From Prosthecochloris sp. (GTDB taxonomy: Bacteria > Bacteroidota > Chlorobiia > Chlorobiales > Chlorobiaceae), in assembly GCA_015482705.2 (NCBI GenBank), contig JADMLA020000030.1, positions 1 to 64,000 on the forward strand: a stretch of 64,000 nucleotides of DNA. Direction: 5' to 3'. A model generated the notes under the pieces. That model saw nothing but the letters and a program-made list of their open reading frames with translations, made no database searches and was not told the origin of the DNA. Positions 37,075 through 45,770 of this stretch are shown piece after piece. Both the position numbers and the translations under genes were made by a program. Within the stretch, counting starts at the first letter, position 1; each line of letters opens with the position of its first letter.

Positions 37075-40000
37075 GTGAAAGGAATTATCAGGCAATTTAT
37101 CAGGTATCCGGTTCTCGGCAACGCAATTTTTCTCTCGATTTTTCTTTTCGGGTTTCTTGCTTTCAATGGGATGAAAACGACGTTTTTCCCTCAAGTCCCG
37201 TCTCACACCATCTTTGTTGTCGCTTCTTTCCCCGGTGCTTCACCAGAAGAGATTGAAGAAGGCATCACTCTTAAAATTGAAGATGAACTCAAAGGAGTAA
37301 CCGGAATAGAAAGGGTGACCTCTGTTTCCGCTGAAAACACCGCTACGATTACCGTTGAGCTGCTCCAGAATTACGATGCGAATGTGTTGCTTCAAGAGGT
37401 GAGTAATGCAGTCGACCAGATCAGCTCATTTCCTGTGGGATTGGAAAAAATCAGGATATACAAAAGGGAGATGACCGACTTCGTCGTCGCCTACTCCATT
37501 CATGGTGACGTAGAGCTCGAGGTACTGAAAACATACGCCCGGAGGATCGAACGTGAATTGCGTAACAATGAAGGCATTTCGAAGATTACCTTGAGCGGGT
37601 TTCCTGAAGAAGAAATTGAGGTCAGTATCCGCGAGGATGTACTGAAATCCTATGGTTTGACGTTCGATGAAGTGGCTTCTGCTGTGAGTGAGGCCAATTT
37701 GAGGATTACCGGCGGGACTATCAAAGGGTCTAAGGAAGAGCTCCTGATCCGTTCGGATAATCAGGGTTATTACGCCATCGATATCGAAAATATCGTGGTC
37801 AGGACCACAGCTGCGGGGGGAGTCGTTCGTTTGAAAGACATTGCCATGGTTACAGATCGCTGGTCGGAGGATCCAAACAGGACCTACTTCGACGGAAAGC
37901 CATCGGTCACGATCGATATTGAAAAGACCAGCGACGAAGACATGTTCAGCATAGCAAGCAGGGTTGCGGCATACATGGAGGTGTTCGACAGGGAGCATGA
38001 TGATATATCGGTCAGCCTGTTGCGGGATGGATCGGGCATTGTTCAGGAACGTGCAAATATTCTGGCGAACAATGGATTGATCGGTAGCATTCTCGTGATT
38101 CTGTTTCTTTCTTTTTCACTGAATCCCAGAATGGCTTTCTGGGTTGCTCTTTCAATTCCCCTTTCATTTGCAGGTATGTTCATGCTCGGTACCTTCTACG
38201 GGCTGACCATCAATGTTGTCTCTCTCTTGGCCATGATCCTCGTTGTCGGTATTCTGGTCGACGACGGTATCGTTATCGCAGAAAGTATTTATCAGCAGTA
38301 CGAAAAAGGTATGAAGCCGCTCGATGCGGCAGTTAAAGGTACCATGGATGTGCTTCCGTCGGTTGTAGCGGCGATATTGACTACGATTGTCTTTTTTATG
38401 CTCTTTCTTTTCCTCGAAGGTGCTTTCGGAGAACGTTTCAGGGATATTGGGTTTGTCGTTATAGCCACGCTTCTCATCTCTCTCGTCGAGGGGATTTTCA
38501 TCCTTCCTGGTCATATTGCCCATTCCAGGGCATTGCGGGGCGGTACTGAAAAAAAATCATGGCTTTTAAGGAAATCGGAAGCATTCATACGCTTTCAGCG
38601 CGACAGGTTTTATGCGCCCGTTCTGCGTTTCAGTATCAATAATCCTGTCGTCACGGCAGTCATTCCCGTTGCTTTGCTGCTTGTCACTATCGGTGCACTC
38701 CAGGGAGGAATTGTCAAGCTGACCTTTTTCCCGAATCTCGAGTTCGACAATGTGGAGCTGACGTTTGAAATGCCAGCCGGAACACGCCAAACGGTAACCG
38801 ACAGCCTGTTAGCCCGTATGGAAATGAATGTGCGGGAAGTAAGTGACGAATACAAGCAAGAGTACGGGCTCGATCTCGTCGAGGCCATAGGCCGCAGCGT
38901 CGGGCCGGATGCACACAAGGGTGGGCTGAGGATTACATTGCTCGAGGGTCGGTATCGAGAGTGGTCGAGTATGCAGGTATCCAATGCCATACGGGAAAAA
39001 ATAGGCATAATTCCCGGTGCTGAAAAACTGCAGGTCGGAACAGGTGGTTTCTGGGGAATGCCGGTATCGATAGCGCTTAAAAGCGATAATTTGTTACAGT
39101 TGAGAGGTGCCAAGGAGTATCTTGAAGGAGAGCTGAGAAAAATGCCGGAACTGAAGGATATCATCGATGATGATCCTCCTGGTCTACGGGAAGTTCGGAT
39201 AACGCTTAACGACAGGGCCAAATCGCTTGGTCTCAGTGAATCTGACGTCATGAATCAGGTCAGGAGTGGTTTTTTCGGTTACGAGGTTCAGAGAATCCTG
39301 AGGGGGATCGATGAAGTGAAAGTATGGGTGAGGTTTTCCGAGACCGATCGGGAATCGGTCGCGAAGATGGAACGGATGGATATTCGGCTGCAGGACGGTA
39401 GAGCGTTTCCTCTCGGTGCGATTGCAGATGTCAGGATACAGCGGGGAGTATCTTCCGTGAACCATATCGATGCTCAGAGAGTCGTGAAAATCGAAGCGGA
39501 CATTGTCAGTTCTAAAGAATCGGTTCCAAATCTGCTCGAGCGTATCGATTTACAGATCATGCCAGGCCTTCTGGAAACATTTCCGGATGTAAGCTATGAT
39601 TTTGAGGGGCAAAGCAGGGAAAGCGACAAGACAACCAGTTCGATGAGGAGTGTTTTTCCTGTTGTTCTGGGGATGATGTTTCTTGTTGTGGTGTTTTCTT
39701 TCCGTTCTTTTCTACAGGCCTTTGTTGTTTTCATCATGATTCCCTTCAGTCTTGTAGGGGTTGTATGGGGGCATTTCATTCAAGGGTATCTGATGAGTAT
39801 TCTTTCACTTTTCGGCGTTATTGCATTGATCGGTATCGTTATCAACGATTCTCTGGTTTTTGTCAATACGTTCAACAGTCGTCTGCAGGAAGGGACAAAA
39901 TTCTCCGATGCGATTTATGAGGTTGGGCTCAGCCGTTTCCGGCCTATTGTACTTACATCGCTGACGACCATTGCCGGACTCGGCCCGTTGATTTTCGAAA

Positions 40001-40227
40001 AAAGCCGTCAGGCCCAGTTTCTGAGTCCCATGGCTATTTCCGTTGCGTACGGTTTGTTGTTCGGTACGCTCTTGACGTTAATAATGCTGCCTGCCCTGTT
40101 GGTTTTGCTCAATCGTGCCAAAGTATTTGTCATAGGACTGCTACAGGGAGAAAAACCTTTGCCTGAAGCGGTTGAACCTGCTGTAATGCATCGGGAACCT
40201 TTCGAAAGTGATGAAACGCAGAAGTAG
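37075..40227 (+). CDS. RND efflux permease 2
   Basis: A 1050-residue inner-membrane pump starting at GTG 37075. It shows the typical RND layout with VASFPGASPEEIEEGITLKIEDEL after TM1. The TM4 motif VVGILVDDGIVIAESIYQ keeps both proton-relay Asp residues, unlike permease 1 of this window. The tail after TM12 is hydrophilic and about 40 residues long. It groups by eye with AcrB/MdtB-like RND proteins. Substrates are unknown. Confidence 0.92.
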   Translation: MKGIIRQFIRYPVLGNAIFLSIFLFGFLAFNGMKTTFFPQVPSHTIFVVASFPGASPEEIEEGITLKIEDELKGVTGIERVTSVSAENTATITVELLQNYDANVLLQEVSNAVDQISSFPVGLEKIRIYKREMTDFVVAYSIHGDVELEVLKTYARRIERELRNNEGISKITLSGFPEEEIEVSIREDVLKSYGLTFDEVASAVSEANLRITGGTIKGSKEELLIRSDNQGYYAIDIENIVVRTTAAGGVVRLKDIAMVTDRWSEDPNRTYFDGKPSVTIDIEKTSDEDMFSIASRVAAYMEVFDREHDDISVSLLRDGSGIVQERANILANNGLIGSILVILFLSFSLNPRMAFWVALSIPLSFAGMFMLGTFYGLTINVVSLLAMILVVGILVDDGIVIAESIYQQYEKGMKPLDAAVKGTMDVLPSVVAAILTTIVFFMLFLFLEGAFGERFRDIGFVVIATLLISLVEGIFILPGHIAHSRALRGGTEKKSWLLRKSEAFIRFQRDRFYAPVLRFSINNPVVTAVIPVALLLVTIGALQGGIVKLTFFPNLEFDNVELTFEMPAGTRQTVTDSLLARMEMNVREVSDEYKQEYGLDLVEAIGRSVGPDAHKGGLRITLLEGRYREWSSMQVSNAIREKIGIIPGAEKLQVGTGGFWGMPVSIALKSDNLLQLRGAKEYLEGELRKMPELKDIIDDDPPGLREVRITLNDRAKSLGLSESDVMNQVRSGFFGYEVQRILRGIDEVKVWVRFSETDRESVAKMERMDIRLQDGRAFPLGAIADVRIQRGVSSVNHIDAQRVVKIEADIVSSKESVPNLLERIDLQIMPGLLETFPDVSYDFEGQSRESDKTTSSMRSVFPVVLGMMFLVVVFSFRSFLQAFVVFIMIPFSLVGVVWGHFIQGYLMSILSLFGVIALIGIVINDSLVFVNTFNSRLQEGTKFSDAIYEVGLSRFRPIVLTSLTTIAGLGPLIFEKSRQAQFLSPMAISVAYGLLFGTLLTLIMLPALLVLLNRAKVFVIGLLQGEKPLPEAVEPAVMHREPFESDETQK

Positions 40228-40260
40228 ATTGTCCAGATACGGAAAAGAGGATTTCAGGAA

Positions 40261-41628
40261 GTGAAAAAAGAAGAGGTTATGGCGAAAAGAAAAGGACATG
40301 CTTTTTCCTATGTTGGTCTGGTGGTTGCAGTGATGACGCTCTTTTTCGGTGTTTTTCTGGTTTCATCGCTGTCGGCTACAGAGCGTTTGAGCCTTGAAGA
40401 TGCCATTGCCGAGGCTCTTGCCAGCAATCAGGATATTCAGGTGGCCAGGGGAGAGCAGGAGATCAGTAGCAACAATGTCAACATCGGAAATGCAGGACTG
40501 CTTCCGAAGATCGATCTTGTCGGATCGATGAACTACCAGGACAATGAAGAGTCTTCGTCATTTGGACTCGATGAATTCACTACGACAAGTGTAACCTTGC
40601 AGGCGAACTATACCTTGTTTGATGGATTGGGTAACGTTTATACATTCAAAAAGCTCAAAAGCGCAGGAAAACTTGGCAGGTTTCAGGCCCGCAACAGCAT
40701 TGAAGGTGTTATTCTGGAGGTAAGTGAGGCATTTTATAATTTTGCAAACGCAACCGAGCAGGTTATTGTTGCCGAAGAAGCACTTGCCATATCCGGCGAC
40801 CGTTTGAAACGTGCTCGCCTCAGGGCGGAATACGGACAGGCCAATACCCTCGAAGTGCTTTCGGCATCGGTAGATGTCAATGCAGACAGTGTGTCGTGGA
40901 AAGAGGCGGTGCTTGACATGGATAATGCGAATCGGAAATTGAATCTTTTACTGAATCGTCCCGTAAACACACCGCTCAGTATCGAGAGAGAGGTTTCTTT
41001 CGAAGAAAACCTCAGCGAAGATATAGTCTTACAAGGCGCTAAACAGTCGTTTTCAGCATATCTGATCGCTCGGGAGTCGGTAAAACAGGCTGAATACGAG
41101 CTCGGTATAAAAAGATCCGACTTTTTTCCTGAATTGGGTGTTCAGGTTGGTTACGGTTTCAGCAATACCGAAACGGGATTCGATACGGGAACGGATGATC
41201 TGTCAGGGGGCTTTTCGGCGGCGTTGACACTGGACTTCAATTTGTTCAATGGTTTTCAAACGAGTATCAATAGTCAGAACGCCCGCATCGAACTGCAGAA
41301 CAAGAAATTTCTCGAGCAGAAGTCTCTCAATGAGTTGGAAAAGCAGGTTGCCGATACCTGGCAGGAATACTTGAACAACCTTGATATTCTGGAATTTCAG
41401 AAAAAAAACCTGGAAACGGCAGAACTGAATTTCAGGCGTTCGAAAGAATTGTATGTTCTCGGACAGTTGACCACGACAGCGTTCAGAGAAGCTCAGCTCA
41501 ACCTTATCGATGCCAGGAAAAGTATCGCCTCCGCAGGCTATGATGCCAAGATACTTGAACTGAAGCTGAAACGCTTCGCAGGAACGCTGGTTACGGAAGA
41601 AGATGCTGTCGGGGTCGATTCGCGTTGA
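40261..41628 (+). CDS. TolC-family outer-membrane protein of RND operon 2
   Basis: A 455-residue protein; the start is GTG 40261 or ATG 40279. The signal peptide follows (hydrophobic residues about 17-36). Two coiled repeats begin LSLEDAIAEALASNQDIQVA and DIVLQGAKQSFSAYLIARESV, with LDFNLFNGFQTSINSQNARIEL in the second beta-strand region. It is the last gene of the marR pump operon, 33 bases after the permease. Confidence 0.9.
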   Translation: MKKEEVMAKRKGHAFSYVGLVVAVMTLFFGVFLVSSLSATERLSLEDAIAEALASNQDIQVARGEQEISSNNVNIGNAGLLPKIDLVGSMNYQDNEESSSFGLDEFTTTSVTLQANYTLFDGLGNVYTFKKLKSAGKLGRFQARNSIEGVILEVSEAFYNFANATEQVIVAEEALAISGDRLKRARLRAEYGQANTLEVLSASVDVNADSVSWKEAVLDMDNANRKLNLLLNRPVNTPLSIEREVSFEENLSEDIVLQGAKQSFSAYLIARESVKQAEYELGIKRSDFFPELGVQVGYGFSNTETGFDTGTDDLSGGFSAALTLDFNLFNGFQTSINSQNARIELQNKKFLEQKSLNELEKQVADTWQEYLNNLDILEFQKKNLETAELNFRRSKELYVLGQLTTTAFREAQLNLIDARKSIASAGYDAKILELKLKRFAGTLVTEEDAVGVDSR

Positions 41629-41809
41629 GCGGCTCTGTTACTATGAGTATATTTTATTTCACTGTTTTGTGATTATTTGTTTTTTCGTTGTACTGTGAAA
41701 TTCTTGAACTGTCAGCGATGTTTGAAGAGCAGAAAGTTTTTTTTCGTGAGGTGCAAAAAGTGTTTGTTTCTAAACGTTATAGTGGTATATTAAGAGCCTT
41801 CCAGCAAGG

Positions 41810-41882
41810 CGGGGTATGGCGCAGCTGGTAGCGTGCCTGCTTTGGGAGCAGGAGGTCCCGAGTTCGAGTCTCGGTGCCCCGA
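41810..41882 (+). tRNA. tRNA-Pro (TGG)
   Basis: Acceptor CGGGGTA/TGCCCCG, anticodon stem CCTGC/GCAGG around TTTGGGA (anticodon TGG) and T arm CCGAG-TTCGAGT-CTCGG form a complete cloverleaf. Discriminator A; no CCA encoded. First of four clustered tRNA genes; the 180 bases before it contain nothing else I can support. Confidence 0.95.
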
Positions 41883-41916
41883 CAGATATGGAGTGTTCAT
41901 TGGTAAGAGCTTAGTT

Positions 41917-41990
<74 letters not shown>

Positions 41991-42013
41991 CAATGATGTA
42001 AGCCATTTTTATG

Positions 42014-42087
42014 GTGATTGTAGCTCAGTTGGTTAGAGCGCCAGGTTGTGGCCCTGGAGGTCGGGGGTTCGAGTCCCCTCATTCACC
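42014..42087 (+). tRNA. tRNA-His (GTG)
   Basis: Anticodon stem CCAGG/CCTGG encloses TTGTGGC (anticodon GTG). The acceptor is GTGATTG against CATTCAC, which leaves a T-T mismatch at pair 5-68. The G at 42013 can serve as the extra G-1 opposite C73. T arm GGGGG-TTCGAGT-CCCCT. Confidence 0.92.
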
Positions 42088-42100
42088 CTCTTGGGTGCCT

Positions 42101-42231
42101 CTATTTATTTATTGTCTTTGAGCGCCTTGAGTACAAGGTGGACGGAGCGCAGGAACCGGAGTGTACACAGAGTACATGAGGATTTCGAGCACCGACCAAC
42201 GAAGTGATCATAGCGCGCAACAAATAAATAG
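42101..42231. repeat. Miniature element with 14-base terminal inverted repeats
   Basis: The left end (42101-42114, CTATTTATTTATTG) and right end (42218-42231, CAACAAATAAATAG) are inverted repeats with one mismatch. The 103 bases between are GC-richer and contain GTGTAC-ACAGA-GTACAT and several GAGCGC/GCGCGC blocks that can fold. It has no coding capacity and lies between tRNA-His and tRNA-Glu. The layout fits a non-autonomous repeat (MITE-like). I see no clear target-site duplication. Confidence 0.55.
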
Positions 42232-42246
42232 AAGTGTCTCCTTGAT

Positions 42247-42318
42247 GGCCCCATGGACTAGTGGTTAGGTCACCACCCTTTCAAGGTGGTAGCACGGGTT
42301 CAAATCCCGTTGGGGTCA
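42247..42318 (+). tRNA. tRNA-Glu (TTC)
   Basis: Acceptor GGCCCCA/TGGGGTC, anticodon stem CCACC/GGTGG with loop CTTTCAA (anticodon TTC), T arm ACGGG-TTCAAAT-CCCGT. Discriminator A, no encoded CCA. Last tRNA of the cluster, about 165 bases before pheT. Confidence 0.95.
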
Positions 42319-42423
42319 CATACTATCTCTCACGAGATCCGGCTTGTTTTTTTTATGAGAAAAGATCCGTTTTTATGAATTCAGGTTGCCGGATTATCGT
42401 GGATGATAGCTTTTTTTCTGTAC

Positions 42424-42455
42424 AGCTCTGTTCGATTATCGATCAGAGCTTTTTT
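42424..42455 (+). terminator. Terminator or attenuator just before pheT
   Basis: AGCTCTG (42424-42430) pairs with CAGAGCT (42444-42450), extended inward by TCGAT/ATCGA, and is followed by a run of six T. Only 27 bases remain to the pheT ATG. It can end the tRNA-Glu transcript, but pheT then needs a promoter inside or read-through. A weaker hairpin ATCTC/GAGAT with a distant T8 run lies at 42325-42356. Confidence 0.65.
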
Positions 42456-42482
42456 GTTATCTAATACAGAAACGGGTCTCAC

Positions 42483-44894
42483 ATGAAAATCTCCGTAGAC
42501 TGGCTCAAGGATTTCGTTCCCTCCATTACTTCAGATATACCTTCCCTTGTCGATCAACTTACCTTTCTCGGACTCGAAGTCGAGGATATCATAACGAAGA
42601 AGTTGCCCGATTCTCTTGTTGTTGTTGGAAAAGTTGAAGAGGTCGGACAGCATCCGAATGCCGACCGCCTGAAGATATGCCGGGTCGATGTTGGCGGGGT
42701 CGAGCCATTACAAATTGTTTGTGGAGCATCCAATGTGGCTGAAGGACAGCTTGTTCCGGTCGCAATGATCGGTGCAAAGCTCGAAACACCCGAAGGTGAA
42801 AACTTTTCCATAAAAAAATCGAAAATACGCGGTGAGCGTTCGTTCGGAATGATCTGCGCTGCCGATGAACTTGGGTTATCGGACGATCATTCAGGAATTA
42901 TGGTGCTCGAAGAGCATTTCGAGATAGGTCGGCCTGTCGCCTCATATCTTCATGCCGATACCGTACTTGATATTGCAGTAACACCGAATCGTCCGGATGT
43001 TCTTTCGCATCTTGGGGTAGCGAGAGAAATTGTGGGTACTGCACAGGTAGCATTGCCGGATATCTGTACAGTAGACTTTACAAGCTCGGAAAATCTTGTA
43101 AAGATAAAGGATCCTGATGCATGTCCCTATTACAGCGGTATCGTTATCCGCAACGTGGTGGTGAAGGAGTCCCCCTCATGGCTTAAACAGAAGATTGAAA
43201 GTATCGGGCTTCGCCCGAGAAACAATATTGTCGATATTACCAACTACGTTTTGCATGCACTCGGCCAGCCTCTTCATGCCTTTGACCTCTTGAAACTGAA
43301 GGGGAAAAGCGTTGAGGTACGAACCGATATGAGCGGATCGATCGTCGCTATCAATCAGGAGTCCTATGAATTGAAACCTGGTATGCCTGTAATCTGTGAC
43401 AAGGAAGTGCCGGTAGCCATAGCAGGTATCATGGGTGGTTACGATTCGGCCGTGAGCGACTCGACAACCGATATATTACTTGAATCGGCATATTTTTCTC
43501 CAGGTGTAGTGAGAAAAGCCTCGAAAATTCTTGGACTGACAAGTGACTCGGCTTATCGTTTTGAACGGGGGACCGATCCGGGAAATGTGCGTTTTGCGGC
43601 ACAATTTGCGGTCAAGCTCATTCTTGAACTTGCAGGGGGAGGAATTACAGAAGCTGAGGAAGCCGGTTCGATTCTTCCCGAAAGAAAAGCGGTTGCATTA
43701 CGCCCAGAGAGAGCCAATGAAATTCTTGGCTGCTCGATATCCATGGAAAAAATGGTTTCCATGCTGGAGAATATCGGTTTTATCATGACTGCCAATGACA
43801 AAGATGAATACCTGGTATTTTCGGTTCCGACATTCAGAGTCGACGTTGAACAGGAAATCGATCTTATTGAAGAAATAGCCAGGCTGGAAGGGTATAACAA
43901 TATTGCCGCGTCAGAAAGGATGGTGGCAAGTTATCCCCAGTCAAGGAAAAATCCCGAATATTTTCCTGATTATCTTCGCTCTGTCATGATTGGTTTGCAG
44001 TTCAGAGAAATTCTTACGAATCCTTTGATAACGAAGCGTGATGCTTTGCAATTCGATCAACACTCGGTTCCGGTGTTGAATCCCATCAGTGAGGGTCTTG
44101 AAGTTCTCCGTCCTTCCCTCGTGCCGACAATGCTGAAGGTGATATCCCATAATATCAAGCATGGGATAAGAGATATGCGGCTTTTCGAAGTGGGGCATTC
44201 GTTTTTCGCTTTGAATGAAGATGGTGATACAGCGAAAAGCATGACTGAAAAAGAGCAGCTTGTTTTTGCCGTTACCGGAAGCCGTTATCCTGTAAACTGG
44301 GACCGAAAGAAAGAGCAGGTTGATTTTTTCGATATGAAAGGTGCGGTGGAGATGCTTTTCGGGAAATTGAATTTGCTTGATAAATCATCATTGAATATTT
44401 ATAATGAAAGCACGCTTTCCATTACATGTGACTGGAAGGGAGAAGATAAACCCCTGAAATTACATGCCGGGAAAGTTCAGCAGATAGCGCCTGAGGTGCT
44501 TGAGGCATTTGATATCGATCAGCAAGTTTTCGTTGCTGAAATCGATACGCAGGTTCTCGAGCGTTGTTTTACCTTGAATGTTCGTTACGAGCCCCCTTCC
44601 AGGTATCCGGTAGTTGAAAGGGATCTTTCATTTATACTTCCTGAAGGGTTGGAGGTTCAGAAGCTGGTCGATTGTGTGAAAACCAGTGATATTCTGATCA
44701 GTAGCGTTCGGGTATTCGATCTTTTCGAAAGGGAGCCGGAAAACAATGCCGGTAAGGTAGATAGAAGTGTTGCGCTGTCTCTGAATATTACAGATCACTC
44801 TGGAACTCTTAAAGAAGAAAATGTCAAAAAGATTCTCCAGAAAGTCATGGAAAATGCAGAAAGCAGGCTTGGTGCGGTAATTCGGCAAGTTTGA
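42483..44894 (+). CDS. pheT: Phenylalanyl-tRNA synthetase beta chain
   Basis: A 803-residue subunit. Order: core start MKISVDWLKDFV; the EMAP-like tRNA-binding domain (about 40-150, VVGKVEEVGQHPNADRLKICRVDVG); B3/B4 editing domain (DIAVTPNRPDVLSHLGVARE); B5 (YRFERGTDPGN onward); the catalytic-like core (SYPQSRKNPEYFPDYLRS) and the C-terminal ferredoxin-fold anticodon domain (RYEPPSRYPVVERDLSFI). It pairs with PheS, not in this window. The stop overlaps the next start by one base. Confidence 0.97.
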   Translation: MKISVDWLKDFVPSITSDIPSLVDQLTFLGLEVEDIITKKLPDSLVVVGKVEEVGQHPNADRLKICRVDVGGVEPLQIVCGASNVAEGQLVPVAMIGAKLETPEGENFSIKKSKIRGERSFGMICAADELGLSDDHSGIMVLEEHFEIGRPVASYLHADTVLDIAVTPNRPDVLSHLGVAREIVGTAQVALPDICTVDFTSSENLVKIKDPDACPYYSGIVIRNVVVKESPSWLKQKIESIGLRPRNNIVDITNYVLHALGQPLHAFDLLKLKGKSVEVRTDMSGSIVAINQESYELKPGMPVICDKEVPVAIAGIMGGYDSAVSDSTTDILLESAYFSPGVVRKASKILGLTSDSAYRFERGTDPGNVRFAAQFAVKLILELAGGGITEAEEAGSILPERKAVALRPERANEILGCSISMEKMVSMLENIGFIMTANDKDEYLVFSVPTFRVDVEQEIDLIEEIARLEGYNNIAASERMVASYPQSRKNPEYFPDYLRSVMIGLQFREILTNPLITKRDALQFDQHSVPVLNPISEGLEVLRPSLVPTMLKVISHNIKHGIRDMRLFEVGHSFFALNEDGDTAKSMTEKEQLVFAVTGSRYPVNWDRKKEQVDFFDMKGAVEMLFGKLNLLDKSSLNIYNESTLSITCDWKGEDKPLKLHAGKVQQIAPEVLEAFDIDQQVFVAEIDTQVLERCFTLNVRYEPPSRYPVVERDLSFILPEGLEVQKLVDCVKTSDILISSVRVFDLFEREPENNAGKVDRSVALSLNITDHSGTLKEENVKKILQKVMENAESRLGAVIRQV

Positions 44895-45196
44895 TGCGTA
44901 AAGGTATGGAGAGACGCATGGAAGGCAGCGAAAGTTCTGGTCTTGATCTGCTTGACCGACGTGTTGCGCAGGTTGTTGAACAGCTGGCTGATTGTCGAAA
45001 ACAAAATGAAATGTTGCAGGCTGAAATTACGAGTCTTCAGTCGATATTGCGATCATGCAAGCTTTCCGTTTCAGGAAGCGGGCAAGGTGGAGCGGTCGAT
45101 GGTTTTTCCTATGAGGAAAAAGTACAGATAAGACAGAAACTGGTTACGATCCTGCAGAGAATAGAAATTGAGCTGAGAAACGAGATGCCGGGTTGA
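44894..45196 (+). CDS. Small coiled-coil protein between pheT and zapA
   Basis: A 100-residue protein that starts on the last base of the pheT stop (TGATG). Residues about 15-52 (LLDRRVAQVVEQLADCRKQNEMLQAEITSLQSIL) form a strong heptad coiled coil, and a second helix covers YEEKVQIRQKLVTILQRIEIEL. I recognise no family. Position before zapA and the short coiled-coil form suggest a division-linked partner, but this is inference only. Confidence 0.75.
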   Translation: MRKGMERRMEGSESSGLDLLDRRVAQVVEQLADCRKQNEMLQAEITSLQSILRSCKLSVSGSGQGGAVDGFSYEEKVQIRQKLVTILQRIEIELRNEMPG

Positions 45197-45203
45197 GAGG
45201 TTG

Positions 45204-45467
45204 ATGGAAAAGATAAATGTCAACATCTTTGGAGATAACTATCCGTTAAGGGTCGAGAGTCGTGAATCGACGGAACAGGCTGCCTATGAAGTCGATGAAA
45301 TCATGCAGCAGTTCGCCGGAAAAGCTCCTGACCTCGAGGTTAAAAAGTTTGCGGTACTCGCTGCAATTCATTTTGCAGAGAAAAAAAACGAACTCGTGGC
45401 AAAGCTGTCATCGATGGAGAAAAAAATCGATCAGCTAAATCTTTTTCTTGAGCAAAATTCGTTCTAA
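45204..45467 (+). CDS. zapA: Cell division protein ZapA
   Basis: An 87-residue protein from ATG 45204 with GAGAGG just upstream. It has the ZapA layout: N-terminal beta part INVNIFGDNYPLRVE, then VDEIMQQFAGKAPDLEVKKFAVLAAIHFAEKKNEL, and a C-terminal coiled-coil helix. ZapA binds FtsZ and bundles protofilaments at the division ring. The preceding coiled-coil gene is only seven bases away. Confidence 0.85.
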   Translation: MEKINVNIFGDNYPLRVESRESTEQAAYEVDEIMQQFAGKAPDLEVKKFAVLAAIHFAEKKNELVAKLSSMEKKIDQLNLFLEQNSF

Positions 45468-45493
45468 TCGTTTACATTAGAAGTAGAAGAAAT

Positions 45494-45705
45494 ATCCGCA
45501 CCGATTACAGGGGTGTTTTGTAAGTAAAAGAACCAACACTTAAGAACTGGGAGCTGTACTCTTCTTTTGGATTGCAGGCCTTGCTGAGCCCAAGGGTTCA
45601 GAGGATTTCTGAAAAGGGATCCCATAGGAAGCAAAAAATCTGAAGGAGGCGCCCACCGTACCGAATACGGGTTCTTAAATCTTACACATCCCTGCAGGTG
45701 CGGAT
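45494..45705 (+). ncRNA. ssrS: 6S RNA
   Basis: About 212 bases forming one long rod. Closing stem ATCCGCACC (45494-45502) with GGTGCGGAT (45697-45705); next CAGGGGTGT with ACACATCCCTG; then TTAAGAAC (45540-45547) with GTTCTTAA (45671-45678); an open middle; and an apical hairpin CTGAG...TTCAG. The 3' stem runs into a T-run, giving its own terminator. Location after zapA is the classic 6S site. 6S RNA sequesters the housekeeping RNA polymerase. Confidence 0.8.
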
Positions 45706-45770
45706 TTTTTTTTGCATTAAAAAGTGCCCTTTTTTATCGGATAACGGGCGCACAAAGGAGGTAGAGTTTA

